Source of the DNA: DALYJJ01 sp031969915
Lineage (GTDB): Bacteria; Acidobacteriota; Terriglobia; Bryobacterales; Bryobacteraceae
DNA: 64,000 bases
Assembly (NCBI GenBank): GCA_031969915.1
Contig: DALYJJ010000010.1
Span: 1 to 64,000 of the forward strand
Direction: 5' to 3'
The notes beneath the pieces were generated by a model, which saw only the letters and a list, made by a program, of their open reading frames with translations, had not been told where the DNA came from and made no database searches. Position numbers and translations under genes: made by a program. Position 1 is the first letter of the stretch, and each line of letters starts with the position of its first letter. Of this stretch, positions 45,501 through 56,623 are shown piece by piece.

Positions 45501-46031
45501 GACGCGGGTGAAGCTGACATCGCCCGGGTTGATGGACATGCCGGGCGCGAAGACGGCGATCGCCAGCGGGCCGCGGCCAAGCTGCGGCAGCGTGTCGATG
45601 TCCTTCAGCGTCACCGTTTTGCCCACCTGGGCGTCGGAGGTGTTGACGCGAACCGCTTCCGCTTCAACGGTCACCGCTTCGGTGAGCGAGCCCACTTCCA
45701 GGCGGATGATCTCGTTGATCGAGACAGCCGCGTTCAACTCCAGGTTCGCCAGCACGGCCTTGCGGAAGCCCTGCGCTTCCACGGTCAGCGCATAGATGCT
45801 GGGCGGCAGCGATGCGAAGATGAATACCCCGCGCTCATTGGCCTTCACATTTATGACAATGCCGGTGCGCGTGTTGGTGGCGGTGACGGATGCCTGCGGA
45901 ACGACGGCACCCGCCGGATCGAGGACCGTTCCCTCAATGCGGCCGGTGGCCACCTGCGCCCAGGCGAGGGTCGCAAGTGCAAGCAAAATCAGTGCGAAGC
46001 AGATGCCGCGGCGAAGCGCGATCGTCTTCAT
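42558..46031 (-). CDS. TonB-dependent receptor, Oar-like
   Basis: A protein of about 1157 residues from ATG 46031, chosen because it gives a compact signal peptide (MKTIALRRGICFALILLALA, ending LAWAQ) preceded by a GGGGG ribosome-site-like run. The N-terminal carboxypeptidase-regulatory domain (GRIEGTVLDPAGAVVPQASV) is followed by a plug (LKDIDTLPQLGRGPLAIAVF, MRVITNGGKAEYGRNAGGQI, EMVTRSGTNSFHGNAF) and a large beta-barrel ending RIMQMALRYDF. It is probably an outer-membrane importer of complex organic substrates. It is monocistronic, between a hairpin and its own promoter. Confidence 0.95.
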   Translation of the reverse strand: MKTIALRRGICFALILLALATLAWAQVATGRIEGTVLDPAGAVVPQASVTATNTRTGIVINVKANERGVFIFASLPPSIYALTVEAQGFRKAVLANLELNAAVSINEIIRLEVGSLTEAVTVEAEAVRVNTSDAQVGKTVTLKDIDTLPQLGRGPLAIAVFAPGMSINPGDVSFTRVNGTRQGSNNVRLDGIDANDAVVPRFGLSMTSVNTDSVEEMRVITNGGKAEYGRNAGGQIEMVTRSGTNSFHGNAFEFLRNTKLNANDFFSNASRINRPKFIQNIFGGSIGGPILKDRTFFFFNYQGRRTAQDVLRQRTVLTPEAKQGLWRWRAPGSQTIQSFNVVGGDPQGRGVDPRVRELLSILPDPNNFDTGDGLNTAGFRFNNPNGSFEDQWTAKVDHNLWSGHRVFYRHSWQRNDFIDGLNGADAAFPGRPQGSQGGRRWGISAGSDWLITPTLVNEFRLGYQSASVAFLRPDRIQGAAVIPNLYTNPILAAFPQGRNSPVWDTTNNLTHIRGKHTLKAGFQRRHVLQYGWNEAGIYPNISLTPTLATVPATIGPNGATVISSADRQRFESLYNDLLGRVGQISQTFYSDLEKFQAAGTPRVRNFDFNDYGLFLQDDWKLLPNLTLNVGVRWDFYGSPAERDRLQGAIDQPQNVNFNGRIDNLRIQRVSQWYNNDWNNFAPRIGFSWDPFKDGKMAIRGSYGIFYDRIVGATSSLVDGNTPGFAQGVLTQAGNQIAVDTRVSQNPAAPQQPAAPLTLQPVTRQTSIVVFPDDLATGYVQHFNLNIQRELKRNLVLDVGYVRTKGTKLFTWLDVNQPRIYGDTLTAMREIDAFRTSGAAVSANNPFVRMFGTPQAAVTGLGATNLAQGLAGTIAAQLDQTRFSLYPQAGLNNFFIRNFPQFDQVILATNNGRSWYDSMQVSLARTAGDVKFQINYTFSKALDNSSVDGNGFTAPIENSNLNLNRARGDFDRPHALNYSVIWTLPIGSGKFLGGNMPNWANKILGGWDVGVLGIWQSGTVYTVGSGRRTGPSTAGTWSNFTGDRNIGTVQRRDGGIWWLNDAQRNAFSFPGLGELGTSGRNSFRGPQFYNFDLSIVKRFGMPWGERHAVTFRAEMYNALNNVRWGLPNTSIVNLPTFGRIDSTVGGARIMQMALRYDF

Positions 46032-46086
46032 AACAAGAACCCCCAAAGGCATGAAGAAAACTTCAGCCGAGTTTCAGTTTTAACCG

Positions 46087-46115
46087 ATTGTAGGGATTCT
46101 TCAGGACGTTTGCAA
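46087..46115 (-). promoter_or_regulatory. Candidate promoter of the TonB receptor gene
   Basis: On the minus strand TTGCAA (46110-46115), 17 bases, and TACAAT (46087-46092) lie about 56 bases upstream of the receptor start. This AT-rich stretch, with additional TGTAAACAG-like repeats around 46116-46147, stands out in otherwise GC-rich DNA. Confidence 0.5.
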
Positions 46116-46176
46116 CTGTAAACAGACTGTCAGCGCTGTTAACAGTACCGGAAAATACCCTTGACGCGGAGGCCGA

Positions 46177-48609
46177 TCAGGCCGGCGTAGCGGCCGGCGC
46201 CAACTCCCGCTTGTACTTGCACTCCTGGTTCGGACACTGGACGATCGGGCCGGCCTTCAGCCACTTCTCCAGCAGGTACGGGTTGCTGCACTCCGGGCAC
46301 TGCTCGGCCACCGGCTTGTTCCAGGCCACGAAGTCGCATTCCGGGTACCGGTTGCAGCCGTAGAACGTCTTGCCGCGCTTGGAGCGCCGCTCGATGATCT
46401 CACCCTCGCTGCATTGCGGACACTTCACGCCGATCGTCTTCTGCTTCACGTACTTGCACTTGGGGTAGTTGGAGCAGGAGGTGAATTCCCCAAATCGGCC
46501 GTACTTCAGCGACAGCTTCGACCCGCACTTCGGGCAATCCTCGTCCAGCGGCACGTCCTGCTTCTTCTGCTGGCCGCCGATCTGCTTCGTGGTCTTGCAG
46601 TCCGGATACCCGGAGCAGGCGTAGAACGTCCCAAACCGGCCTTTCTTCAAGACCATCGTTCGGCCGCAGTTCTCGCAATACTCCTCCGCGTCCTGCTCGG
46701 TGATGCTGTCGGCCTTATCGATGTCCGGCAGCTCCAACGCGAGCTGCCTGGTATTGCTGCACTCCGGGTAACCCGTGCACGCGAGGAAGCTGCCGTGCTT
46801 GCCCCACTTGATGACCATCGGCTTGCCGCACTTCTCGCAGACGATGTCGGTGGGCTGCTCCATGCGCTTGATGTTGCGCATCTCCACTTCGGCCCGTTCC
46901 AGGTCGGTCTTGAACTTGTCGTAGAACTCGGCGAGGGCTTCGATCCAATCCCGCTTGCCGTCCTCGATCTCGTCGAGTTCCTCCTCCATGCGCGCCGTGT
47001 AGCGCACGTCGAAAATGTCGTTGAAGCTCTCCAGCAGCAGATCCGTGACCACCATCCCGAGTTCCGTGGGGACGAACTTGCCGCCCTCCTTCTTCACGTA
47101 CTCGCGCTCCTGGATGGTGGAGAGGATGGACGCGTAGGTCGACGGGCGGCCGACGCCATCCGCTTCCAGTTCCTTCACCAGCGTCGCTTCCGTGAAGCGC
47201 GGCGGCGGCTCCGTGAAGTGCTGCTCCGGCTCGATCGACTTGAAGCGGAGCTTCTCGCCCGCGGTCACGGCGGGCAGTTTGGCCTTCAGTTCGTCGTCCT
47301 CTTCGTCCTTCTGATCCTTGCCCTCCTCGTAAACGGCCAGGAAGCCGTCGAACTTGGGGACGCTGCCCGTGGCGCGGAACAGGAACTCGGCGCCGTCGCG
47401 GCCCTGTGCCGTGACTTCGATGGTCGTCTGGTCGAAGACCGCGGGGTTCATTTGGGATGCCACAAAACGCATCCAGATCAGCCGGTAGAGCTTGAGCTCG
47501 TCCTCTGAGACGAACTTCTCGATTTCATCCGGCGTGCGCATCGCGCTCGTCGGGCGGATCGCCTCGTGCGCGTCCTGAGCGTCCTTCTTGCTGCGATAGT
47601 AGTTGGGCTTCTCGGGCAGGTAGCGCTCGCCGTAGCGGTTGCCGACGAACTCGCGCACCTCGCGGAGGGCGTCCTCGGAGACGCGGGTCGAGTCCGTACG
47701 CATGTAGGTGATCAGACCGACCGAACCCTCCTTGCCGATCTCGACGCCTTCATAGAGCCGCTGCGCGATCATCATCGTGCGCTTCACCGAGAACCGGAGC
47801 TTGCGCGCCGCTTCCTGCTGCAGCGTCGACGTGATGAAGGGCGGAACCGGGTTGCGGCGCTTCTCCTTCGTGGCGACGGAGCGGACCAGGTAACTGGCAT
47901 CCACAAGCGCGTCGACAATCTGCTGGGACGCCGTTTCGTCCGCAATCTCGACGTTCTCGCCGTTCCGCTTGGCCAGGTGCGCCTTCAGCACCGGCGGCTT
48001 CTGGGCGGAGAGGTGAACGTCGATGGTCCAATACTCGCGCTTCTGGAAGGCGCGGATTTCGCGCTCGCGCTCCACAATCAGCCGCAGCGCGACGGTTTGC
48101 ACACGCCCCGCCGAGAGGCCGCGGCGGACCTTGTCCCACAACAGCGGCGAAATCTTGTAGCCCACCAGGCGGTCCAGGACCCGGCGCGCCTGCTGGGCGT
48201 CCACCAGGTGCACGTTCACCGCCATGGGTTTCTCGAAAGCCTTGCGGATCGCGTTCTGCGTGATCTCGTTGAACATCACGCGGACCACCTGGCGCTCGCC
48301 TTCCTTGCGGCCCGCCAGCTCCTCCTGCAGGTGGTAGCAGATGGCTTCGCCCTCACGGTCCGGGTCGGCCGCGAGATAGACCGTGTCGGCCTGTTTGGCC
48401 GCCTTCTTCAATTCGTCGATGAGCTTCTTCTTGCCCTCGATGATCTCATAGCGCGGGCGGAAATCGTGCTCCACGTCCACGGCCAGATCCTTCTTGGGCA
48501 GGTCCTTGATGTGGCCGAGCGACGCTTTTACGGTGAAGTTCTTGCCGAGATACTTGCCGATGGTTTTCGCCTTCGCCGGGGATTCGACGATGACGAGTGC
48601 TTTATTCAT
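46177..48609 (-). CDS. topA: DNA topoisomerase I
   Basis: A protein of about 810 residues from ATG 48609, giving MNKALVIVESPAKAKTIGKY, the canonical start. The Toprim acidic motif is DPDREGEAICYHL. The catalytic tyrosine lies in VGLITYMRTDSTRVSEDAL. The C-terminus carries five cysteine zinc-ribbon repeats: CEKCGKPMVIKWGKHGSFLA, CENCGRTMVLKKGRFGTFYA, CPKCGSKLSLKYGRFGEFTS, CPQCSEGEIIERRSKRGKTF and CPECSNPYLLEKWLKAGPIV. The enzyme relaxes negative supercoils by single-strand passage. It lies downstream of dprA on the same strand, a widespread dprA-topA pairing. Confidence 0.97.
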   Translation of the reverse strand: MNKALVIVESPAKAKTIGKYLGKNFTVKASLGHIKDLPKKDLAVDVEHDFRPRYEIIEGKKKLIDELKKAAKQADTVYLAADPDREGEAICYHLQEELAGRKEGERQVVRVMFNEITQNAIRKAFEKPMAVNVHLVDAQQARRVLDRLVGYKISPLLWDKVRRGLSAGRVQTVALRLIVEREREIRAFQKREYWTIDVHLSAQKPPVLKAHLAKRNGENVEIADETASQQIVDALVDASYLVRSVATKEKRRNPVPPFITSTLQQEAARKLRFSVKRTMMIAQRLYEGVEIGKEGSVGLITYMRTDSTRVSEDALREVREFVGNRYGERYLPEKPNYYRSKKDAQDAHEAIRPTSAMRTPDEIEKFVSEDELKLYRLIWMRFVASQMNPAVFDQTTIEVTAQGRDGAEFLFRATGSVPKFDGFLAVYEEGKDQKDEEDDELKAKLPAVTAGEKLRFKSIEPEQHFTEPPPRFTEATLVKELEADGVGRPSTYASILSTIQEREYVKKEGGKFVPTELGMVVTDLLLESFNDIFDVRYTARMEEELDEIEDGKRDWIEALAEFYDKFKTDLERAEVEMRNIKRMEQPTDIVCEKCGKPMVIKWGKHGSFLACTGYPECSNTRQLALELPDIDKADSITEQDAEEYCENCGRTMVLKKGRFGTFYACSGYPDCKTTKQIGGQQKKQDVPLDEDCPKCGSKLSLKYGRFGEFTSCSNYPKCKYVKQKTIGVKCPQCSEGEIIERRSKRGKTFYGCNRYPECDFVAWNKPVAEQCPECSNPYLLEKWLKAGPIVQCPNQECKYKRELAPAATPA

Positions 48610-48761
48610 AGATGATGCCAAAATCCATTCTCCAACGCGGCGAATGCGACGCATGCGGTTCGCAGGCCATGGCCGTCCCCTCAGGGTAGCGGCTTCTGCT
48701 GGGCCGCGGCCCGGTCACGGTCGTCCGGGACTGGCAAAGGGCTGGGGGCGGCTGACGGAGG

Positions 48762-49952
48762 TTATTCTTTCCACACTCTAACAAAGTTTTTGCCGGGCAT
48801 CTGGCGGACCAGGCCGAGCAGCTCGAGTTCGAACAGCGTCGCAATGACCTCCGACGAGGACTCATTGTGCACGTTCGCCAGCAGGTCGTCAAGGTTCGTG
48901 GTCTGATCGGGCCGGAGCAGGCCCAGCAGATGACGGCCCAGCGGCTGGTTCGGCCCCAGGGACTCTAACACATTGTTTTGCTGAGGCTTATCGCTCTCAT
49001 CCGGAGGCCCGCCGCCCAGCGTCAGGCTGCGCTGCCGGGTGAGCGCGGTGCGGTCGCGCAGAGGGAGCCCGTCAAGAATATCTTGCGGGGTTTGAACGAG
49101 ATGAGCGCCATCCTTAATCAGAAGGTTGGGTCCCCAGCTCGCATTCGATGTAATGTTGCCCGGAATCGCGAAGACTTCGCGGTTCTGGTCCGCCGCCAGG
49201 CGGGCGGTGATTGCCGAGCCCGAGTACTGCGCCCCCTCCACTACCAGGATGCCCGCGCTCATCCCGGCCACCACCCGGTTGCGGACCGGAAAGTTCTGCG
49301 GGTAGGCGGGGGTCATCATCGGGAACTCAGATAGGAGAAGCCCTCGGGAGGCGATCTCCGAGGCGAGCTTCCGATTCTCGGCCGGGTACACCAGATCGAC
49401 GCCGCAGCCCAGCACGGCGATCGTGTCGCCCGCCACCGAAAGCGCCCCTTTGTGAGCGGCCGTGTCGATGCCTCGGGCCATTCCGGAGATCACCGCGATG
49501 CCCGCCGCGGCGAGCCCCGCCCCGAAACGCTCCGCCACCGAGAGTCCATACGTCGTGGGACGGCGCGTTCCGACCACTCCCACCGTGACCCGGTTGAGCA
49601 GCTCCAGCCGGCCGCGCGCGAACAAAGCGACGGGGGGATCGTAGATCTCGCGAAGCCGTTCGGGGTAGCGCGGATCCAGGCACGGGACCAGCGTGGCGCC
49701 GAAGGCGGCCAGTTTCTCCTGCTGGCGGACGGCGTCGTCAAACGTCGTCCCGCTCGCGATGCTTTGCGCGGCGCTGCCGGAGAGCCCAAGGCCTTCCAGT
49801 TCGGAACGGCTCGCCCGGAAGATCGACACGGGCGACCGGCGCCGTTCGAGCAGTTGCTGGGCGCCGCGCGTACCGAGTCCCGGCGTCAATAGCAGGGCGA
49901 GCCAGTGGAGTTCCTCCTCGCGGGTGAGCGTTCCAGTGGATGCTGCAGTCAT
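48762..49952 (-). CDS. dprA: DNA-processing protein DprA
   Basis: A 396-residue protein. N-terminal SAM/HhH-like region (LTPGLGTRGAQQLLERR), then the DprA Rossmann fold: VTVGVVGTRRPTTYGLSVAE, VISGMARGIDTAAHKGALSV, TIAVLGCGVDLVYPAENRKL, LLLSEFPMMTPAYPQNFPVR, NRVVAGMSAGILVVEGAQYS. A C-terminal winged-helix (DQTTNLDDLLANVHNESSSE) completes it. It loads RecA onto incoming single-stranded DNA during transformation. It is followed by topA on the same strand and divergent from a small unknown gene. Confidence 0.96.
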   Translation of the reverse strand: MTAASTGTLTREEELHWLALLLTPGLGTRGAQQLLERRRSPVSIFRASRSELEGLGLSGSAAQSIASGTTFDDAVRQQEKLAAFGATLVPCLDPRYPERLREIYDPPVALFARGRLELLNRVTVGVVGTRRPTTYGLSVAERFGAGLAAAGIAVISGMARGIDTAAHKGALSVAGDTIAVLGCGVDLVYPAENRKLASEIASRGLLLSEFPMMTPAYPQNFPVRNRVVAGMSAGILVVEGAQYSGSAITARLAADQNREVFAIPGNITSNASWGPNLLIKDGAHLVQTPQDILDGLPLRDRTALTRQRSLTLGGGPPDESDKPQQNNVLESLGPNQPLGRHLLGLLRPDQTTNLDDLLANVHNESSSEVIATLFELELLGLVRQMPGKNFVRVWKE

Positions 49953-50037
49953 AGCTGGCGGTTTGGCCTACCTATTGGGGAGAGTGCCGGGCGCGCCCAT
50001 GCGCTCTCACCCGAAATTGTCGGCTAAGCTGGTGGGG

Positions 50038-50469
50038 ATGGCGACACAGGCAACCTACGAAGACGTCAACCTGATTTTGCGGCTGTACGAGATGCGGCGC
50101 GAGGAGCGCATGCGAAAAGGGCGGGACTGGTTCGCGAAGAACTGCAAGCCGAAAAGCATGGAGGAGTTGATGCAGTTGATTCCTCCGGGCACCGACGACA
50201 ACGCCTCGTTCCGGATGGTGGTCACCTACTGGGAGATGGTGGCCTCGTTCGTGACCTCCGGCGTGCTGAACCGGGATCTGTTCTTCCAGAGCGGACGCGA
50301 ACTCGTGTTCGTCTACACCCGCCTGCGCGCTTTGATCCCCTCCATTCGGGAACAGTACAAGGACCCCACGCAGATGCGAAACCTGGAAGCCGTGGCGCTC
50401 GACTTCATCAAGTGGATGGACACCCAGGGGCCCGAGGTCTACTCCGCGTTCGCCGCCCGGATCTCCTGA
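50038..50469 (+). CDS. Conserved hypothetical protein, helical
   Basis: A 143-residue protein from ATG 50038, with GGTGGGG just upstream. It is mostly helical: YEDVNLILRLYEMRREERMR, KGRDWFAKNCKPKSMEELMQ, FRMVVTYWEMVASFVTSGVL, NRDLFFQSGRELVFVYTRLR. The middle resembles DUF4760-like proteins, but I am not sure. It is soluble and without signal peptide. It overlaps the next small gene by one base (TGATG) and precedes carAB, with dprA divergent. Confidence 0.75.
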   Translation: MATQATYEDVNLILRLYEMRREERMRKGRDWFAKNCKPKSMEELMQLIPPGTDDNASFRMVVTYWEMVASFVTSGVLNRDLFFQSGRELVFVYTRLRALIPSIREQYKDPTQMRNLEAVALDFIKWMDTQGPEVYSAFAARIS

Positions 50470-50753
50470 TGCGGCGCGACGACGACGAGTTCGCCGCGCG
50501 CGACTTGGAACTGGTCTACATCGCCCGGAAGCTCTCCGAAGCGAAGGACCTCGAGCAGGCCATGACCGCCGATGGGATCGATTTTCTGGTGGAACCGGAT
50601 ACCTATAAGGGCGGCGTGGTTTTTCAAACGGCCCGCATCGGGGCGTTTTTTTATGTGGTTCCCGAGGCCGCCGAGGAGACCCGTCGCTGGCTGGCGGGCC
50701 GCAAGTACAGGCCCCATCGGAAGCGGGAGCCGGACCCTTCCGCACAGGCGTAG
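50469..50753 (+). CDS. Small protein, possibly DUF2007-like
   Basis: A 94-residue protein translationally coupled (TGATG) to the preceding gene. ELVYIARKLSEAKDLEQAMT, ADGIDFLVEPDTYKGGVVFQ and AFFYVVPEAAEETRRWLAGR resemble DUF2007 proteins, small alpha/beta domains proposed to bind ligands in signalling. The similarity is by eye only. It may form a unit with the 143-residue protein. Confidence 0.65.
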   Translation: MRRDDDEFAARDLELVYIARKLSEAKDLEQAMTADGIDFLVEPDTYKGGVVFQTARIGAFFYVVPEAAEETRRWLAGRKYRPHRKREPDPSAQA

Positions 50754-50861
50754 CGCTCCCCGCCGCCCCCAAGCGCCGCCTTCGCGCCGGCGGGCCGGTT
50801 TGCGCCCAACGTCCAGGCATGCTGAAATGATCAGTTACACCCCTCGCGAGGAGACCACGAA

Positions 50862-51995
50862 TTGAATCTTGCCATTCTCGCCCTGGAGGACGGGACTGTC
50901 TTCGAGGGCCGTGGCTTTGGTGCGCCCGTCGAGCGCCACGGTGAAGTCGTCTTCAATACCTCCATCACCGGCTATCAGGAGATCTTCACTGACCCCTCCT
51001 ATTCCGGCCAGATCGTCGTCCTAACCTATCCCCAGATCGGCAACTACGGCGCCAACGACCAGGACAACGAGTCGGCGCGCCCGTTTATCGAAGGCCTCGT
51101 CGTGCGCGAGTTCTCCCCGCTTTCGAGCAACTGGCGGGCGGACGAGAAAGCGGACGACTTCCTGGCCCGCCATGGCATCCCCGTGGGCGCGGAGATCGAC
51201 ACCCGCGCGCTGGTGCGCCATTTGCGCACCCGCGGCGTGATGAGGGGCGTCCTTTCCTCGAACGGCGGGGATCCCAGGGACCTCATCGAGAAGGCGAAAC
51301 AGGCGCCGTCGATGGCCGGTCTCGACCTGGCCACCCGCGTCACCACCCCGCAACGCTATGAGTGGACCGCCGGCGTCGATCCCTGTTCCCCGTCGGATCT
51401 TCTCGACCCCGCCCAGGAACTGCCCTATCGCGTCGTCGCCTACGATTTCGGAATCAAACGCAATATCCTCCGGCGCCTGGTCTACACCGGCTGCCGCGTC
51501 ACCGTGGTTCCCGCGAACACACCGGCGGAAGACGTGCTCGCGTTGAAGCCGGACGGCGTCTTTCTCTCAAACGGGCCGGGCGACCCGGAGCCGCTCGCGT
51601 TCCAGGCGGCGCAGGTCCGCAAGCTGATCGGCAAAACGCCCGTGTTCGGTATCTGCCTGGGCCAGCAGATCCTGGGGCTCGCGCTCGGCGGCAGAACCTT
51701 CAAGCTCAAGTTCGGCCACCGCGGCGGCAACCATCCCGTGCTGAACAAGGTCACAAATAAGGTCGAGATCACTTCGCACAACCACGGCTTCGCCGTCGAT
51801 CCGGACTCGCTCAACGCCAGCGAGATCGAACTCACGCACATCAACTTGAACGACCAGACCCTCGAAGGGTTCCGCCACCGCAACTACCCCGTTTTCTCGG
51901 TCCAGTACCATCCCGAGGCCGCGCCCGGCCCGCACGATTCGCTCTACCTGTTCGACGACTTCGTGAAGCTGATGAGAGAGAGTAAGGAACGCTAG
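50862..51995 (+). CDS. carA: Carbamoyl-phosphate synthase small (glutaminase) subunit
   Basis: A 377-residue protein of normal length. The start is TTG at 50862, with GAGGAG about 10 bases upstream. The N-terminal domain has LALEDGTVFEGRGFGAPVER and GYQEIFTDPSYSGQIVVLTY. The class I glutamine amidotransferase domain has the nucleophile in GICLGQQILGLALGGRTFK, then SHNHGFAVD and the H-x-E dyad in VQYHPEAAPGPHDS. It releases ammonia from glutamine for CarB in arginine and pyrimidine synthesis. carB starts 3 bases after the stop. Confidence 0.97.
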   Translation: MNLAILALEDGTVFEGRGFGAPVERHGEVVFNTSITGYQEIFTDPSYSGQIVVLTYPQIGNYGANDQDNESARPFIEGLVVREFSPLSSNWRADEKADDFLARHGIPVGAEIDTRALVRHLRTRGVMRGVLSSNGGDPRDLIEKAKQAPSMAGLDLATRVTTPQRYEWTAGVDPCSPSDLLDPAQELPYRVVAYDFGIKRNILRRLVYTGCRVTVVPANTPAEDVLALKPDGVFLSNGPGDPEPLAFQAAQVRKLIGKTPVFGICLGQQILGLALGGRTFKLKFGHRGGNHPVLNKVTNKVEITSHNHGFAVDPDSLNASEIELTHINLNDQTLEGFRHRNYPVFSVQYHPEAAPGPHDSLYLFDDFVKLMRESKER

Positions 51996-51998
51996 CCC

Positions 51999-55226
<3,228 letters not shown>

Positions 55227-55308
55227 GCGCTGTACAGCCGCCGGTCCCAAAAAGCGGAATAAGCTGCAGCAATACGCGCTGGCTTGGCCTTGCAATAATC
55301 GGCCGGGT

Positions 55309-55343
55309 CCGATCCAACAGCCAGTTCTTTCGTGTTGGATCGG
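55309..55343. terminator. Hairpin downstream of carB
   Basis: CCGATCCAACA and TGTTGGATCGG form a perfect 11-bp stem around a 13-base loop, 82 bases after the carB stop. It lacks a U-run. The remainder of 55227-55468 shows no gene. Confidence 0.5.
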
Positions 55344-55468
55344 TACCAAACTTGAACGACTCAAGCCGGCGGGGCTGCAACCGATGCCGCTGTCCGACGC
55401 GATGGCCCGATGTGTCCTCGACCGCGGCCAACGAACGAACGCTCAGGTGCATCGCGTAGCCGCCCGCC

Positions 55469-56623
55469 CTACTCTACCGCGCTCTTCGCTTTCATGATTT
55501 GGCTCATTAGCTCTGCGGTTCGCAGGGCTTGGCGGACCTGCATTTGTGCCACCCTGGTACGATCGGTTTCCAACAGCTTCTCAAGAACATCGGGATCGAG
55601 GTCCCGCTGATCCGCACGCCCATTCTCCTGGAGGATCGCGTGGTACCCTATCCATACTTCATAGTTCGTCCGGAATGACACCGACATCGCAGCACTTTCA
55701 GCCTTTAACTTCTCAACTTGGCTCTTGAACGGGGAGAAGATGGTGGAGTAATAGACGTTGATCGCTCCGCCAACCTTGACTGGCTTGTAAGCAACGGCTT
55801 CGAGATCCTTCGACGAGGAATCCTCGCTTAGGTCGGGCCAGACCATGCCCCACTTCTCGGCCTCGTCGTAGGGATTGACCGGAATGATCTCGAACGGGGG
55901 GATGTACCCCTTCTCCTTCTTTGACTTCTCCTCTTTCGCTTCGAGCACGGAGAAAGGGACTTCGTCGGCCAACTGGGTCCCGTCAGGCCTTGTGACGGTG
56001 ACGATGAGCCTGCCGGCCGTGCCAACCTTCGTGTCCGGCTTGGCGCGAACCCGCCAGCGTGCTCTCCCTCCTTTCAAGGGGGCTTTGGCGGCCTGCTCGA
56101 GTACGTCTGGTTCTGACCTGATCGCGAGCCGCCCCTGGCGGTCGTACTCGCTGTCAGCATCGGTCTCGGCGAGTACGACTTCTGTGTCGTTTAGTCTGCA
56201 CTCCAACTCGGGCACAGGCGACACGATCCTTAACTTCGTCACCTGCGGGAATGGAAGTGTGGGGAGTGGGTCAAGAATCTGGTAGCGCCTGCGCTTGTTG
56301 CTCGGAACCGGCTGTTTCTCGTCGCCGCCCTTACCATAGGTCGGCCCCTCCTCTCTCAGTTGGAGACCTGCTTCCACCAGGAGTCTGGTGACCTGGCGCT
56401 TCACTTCCTCGCTGGTGGTCTCGATCTCGCGCTTCGCCAGTTTCTCGGTGAGTTCCCGCTCAATGGCGTATAGCATCTCGTCCTCTTCAAGCATCCTGCG
56501 CAGAATGTGAGTCAAGTCTTCGAGTATCGGCCCTTCCTTGAATCCTTCGCGGTTAGTCGAGAATAATTCGCGGCGGACACGGCGTATGGCGGCGAGGTCA
56601 AGATGAGTCGCGGCGCCTTCCAA
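55469..56623 (-). CDS. Large unknown protein, possibly an N-terminally truncated gene
   Basis: An open frame of up to 384 codons. The first third is helical and charged (AIRRVRRELFSTNREGFKEG, LRRMLEEDEMLYAIERELTE, EEVKRQVTRLLVEAGLQLRE). A beta-rich middle follows (FPQVTKLRIVSPVPELECRL, AGRLIVTVTRPDGTQLADEV), then a helical tail (RRTEL-like ETDRTRVAQMQVRQALRTAE). I do not recognise it. Its 5' end overlaps the methyltransferase frame by over 100 bases, and it lacks a convincing start or ribosome site, so it may be the 3' part of a larger gene fused to the methyltransferase by a deletion. Confidence 0.6.
   Translation of the reverse strand: MEGAATHLDLAAIRRVRRELFSTNREGFKEGPILEDLTHILRRMLEEDEMLYAIERELTEKLAKREIETTSEEVKRQVTRLLVEAGLQLREEGPTYGKGGDEKQPVPSNKRRRYQILDPLPTLPFPQVTKLRIVSPVPELECRLNDTEVVLAETDADSEYDRQGRLAIRSEPDVLEQAAKAPLKGGRARWRVRAKPDTKVGTAGRLIVTVTRPDGTQLADEVPFSVLEAKEEKSKKEKGYIPPFEIIPVNPYDEAEKWGMVWPDLSEDSSSKDLEAVAYKPVKVGGAINVYYSTIFSPFKSQVEKLKAESAAMSVSFRTNYEVWIGYHAILQENGRADQRDLDPDVLEKLLETDRTRVAQMQVRQALRTAELMSQIMKAKSAVE

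Noticed and set aside
42714..46121. Long plus-strand frames (390 and 555 codons)
   Set aside because: Both are antisense to the second TonB receptor and have no start context or recognisable family.
46414..48615. Plus-strand frames opposite topA
   Set aside because: They mirror topA codons and lack any domain or start signal.
55227..55468. Possible structured RNA or tRNA downstream of carB
   Set aside because: Only one 11-bp hairpin is present; no cloverleaf, T-loop or conserved RNA motif can be drawn.
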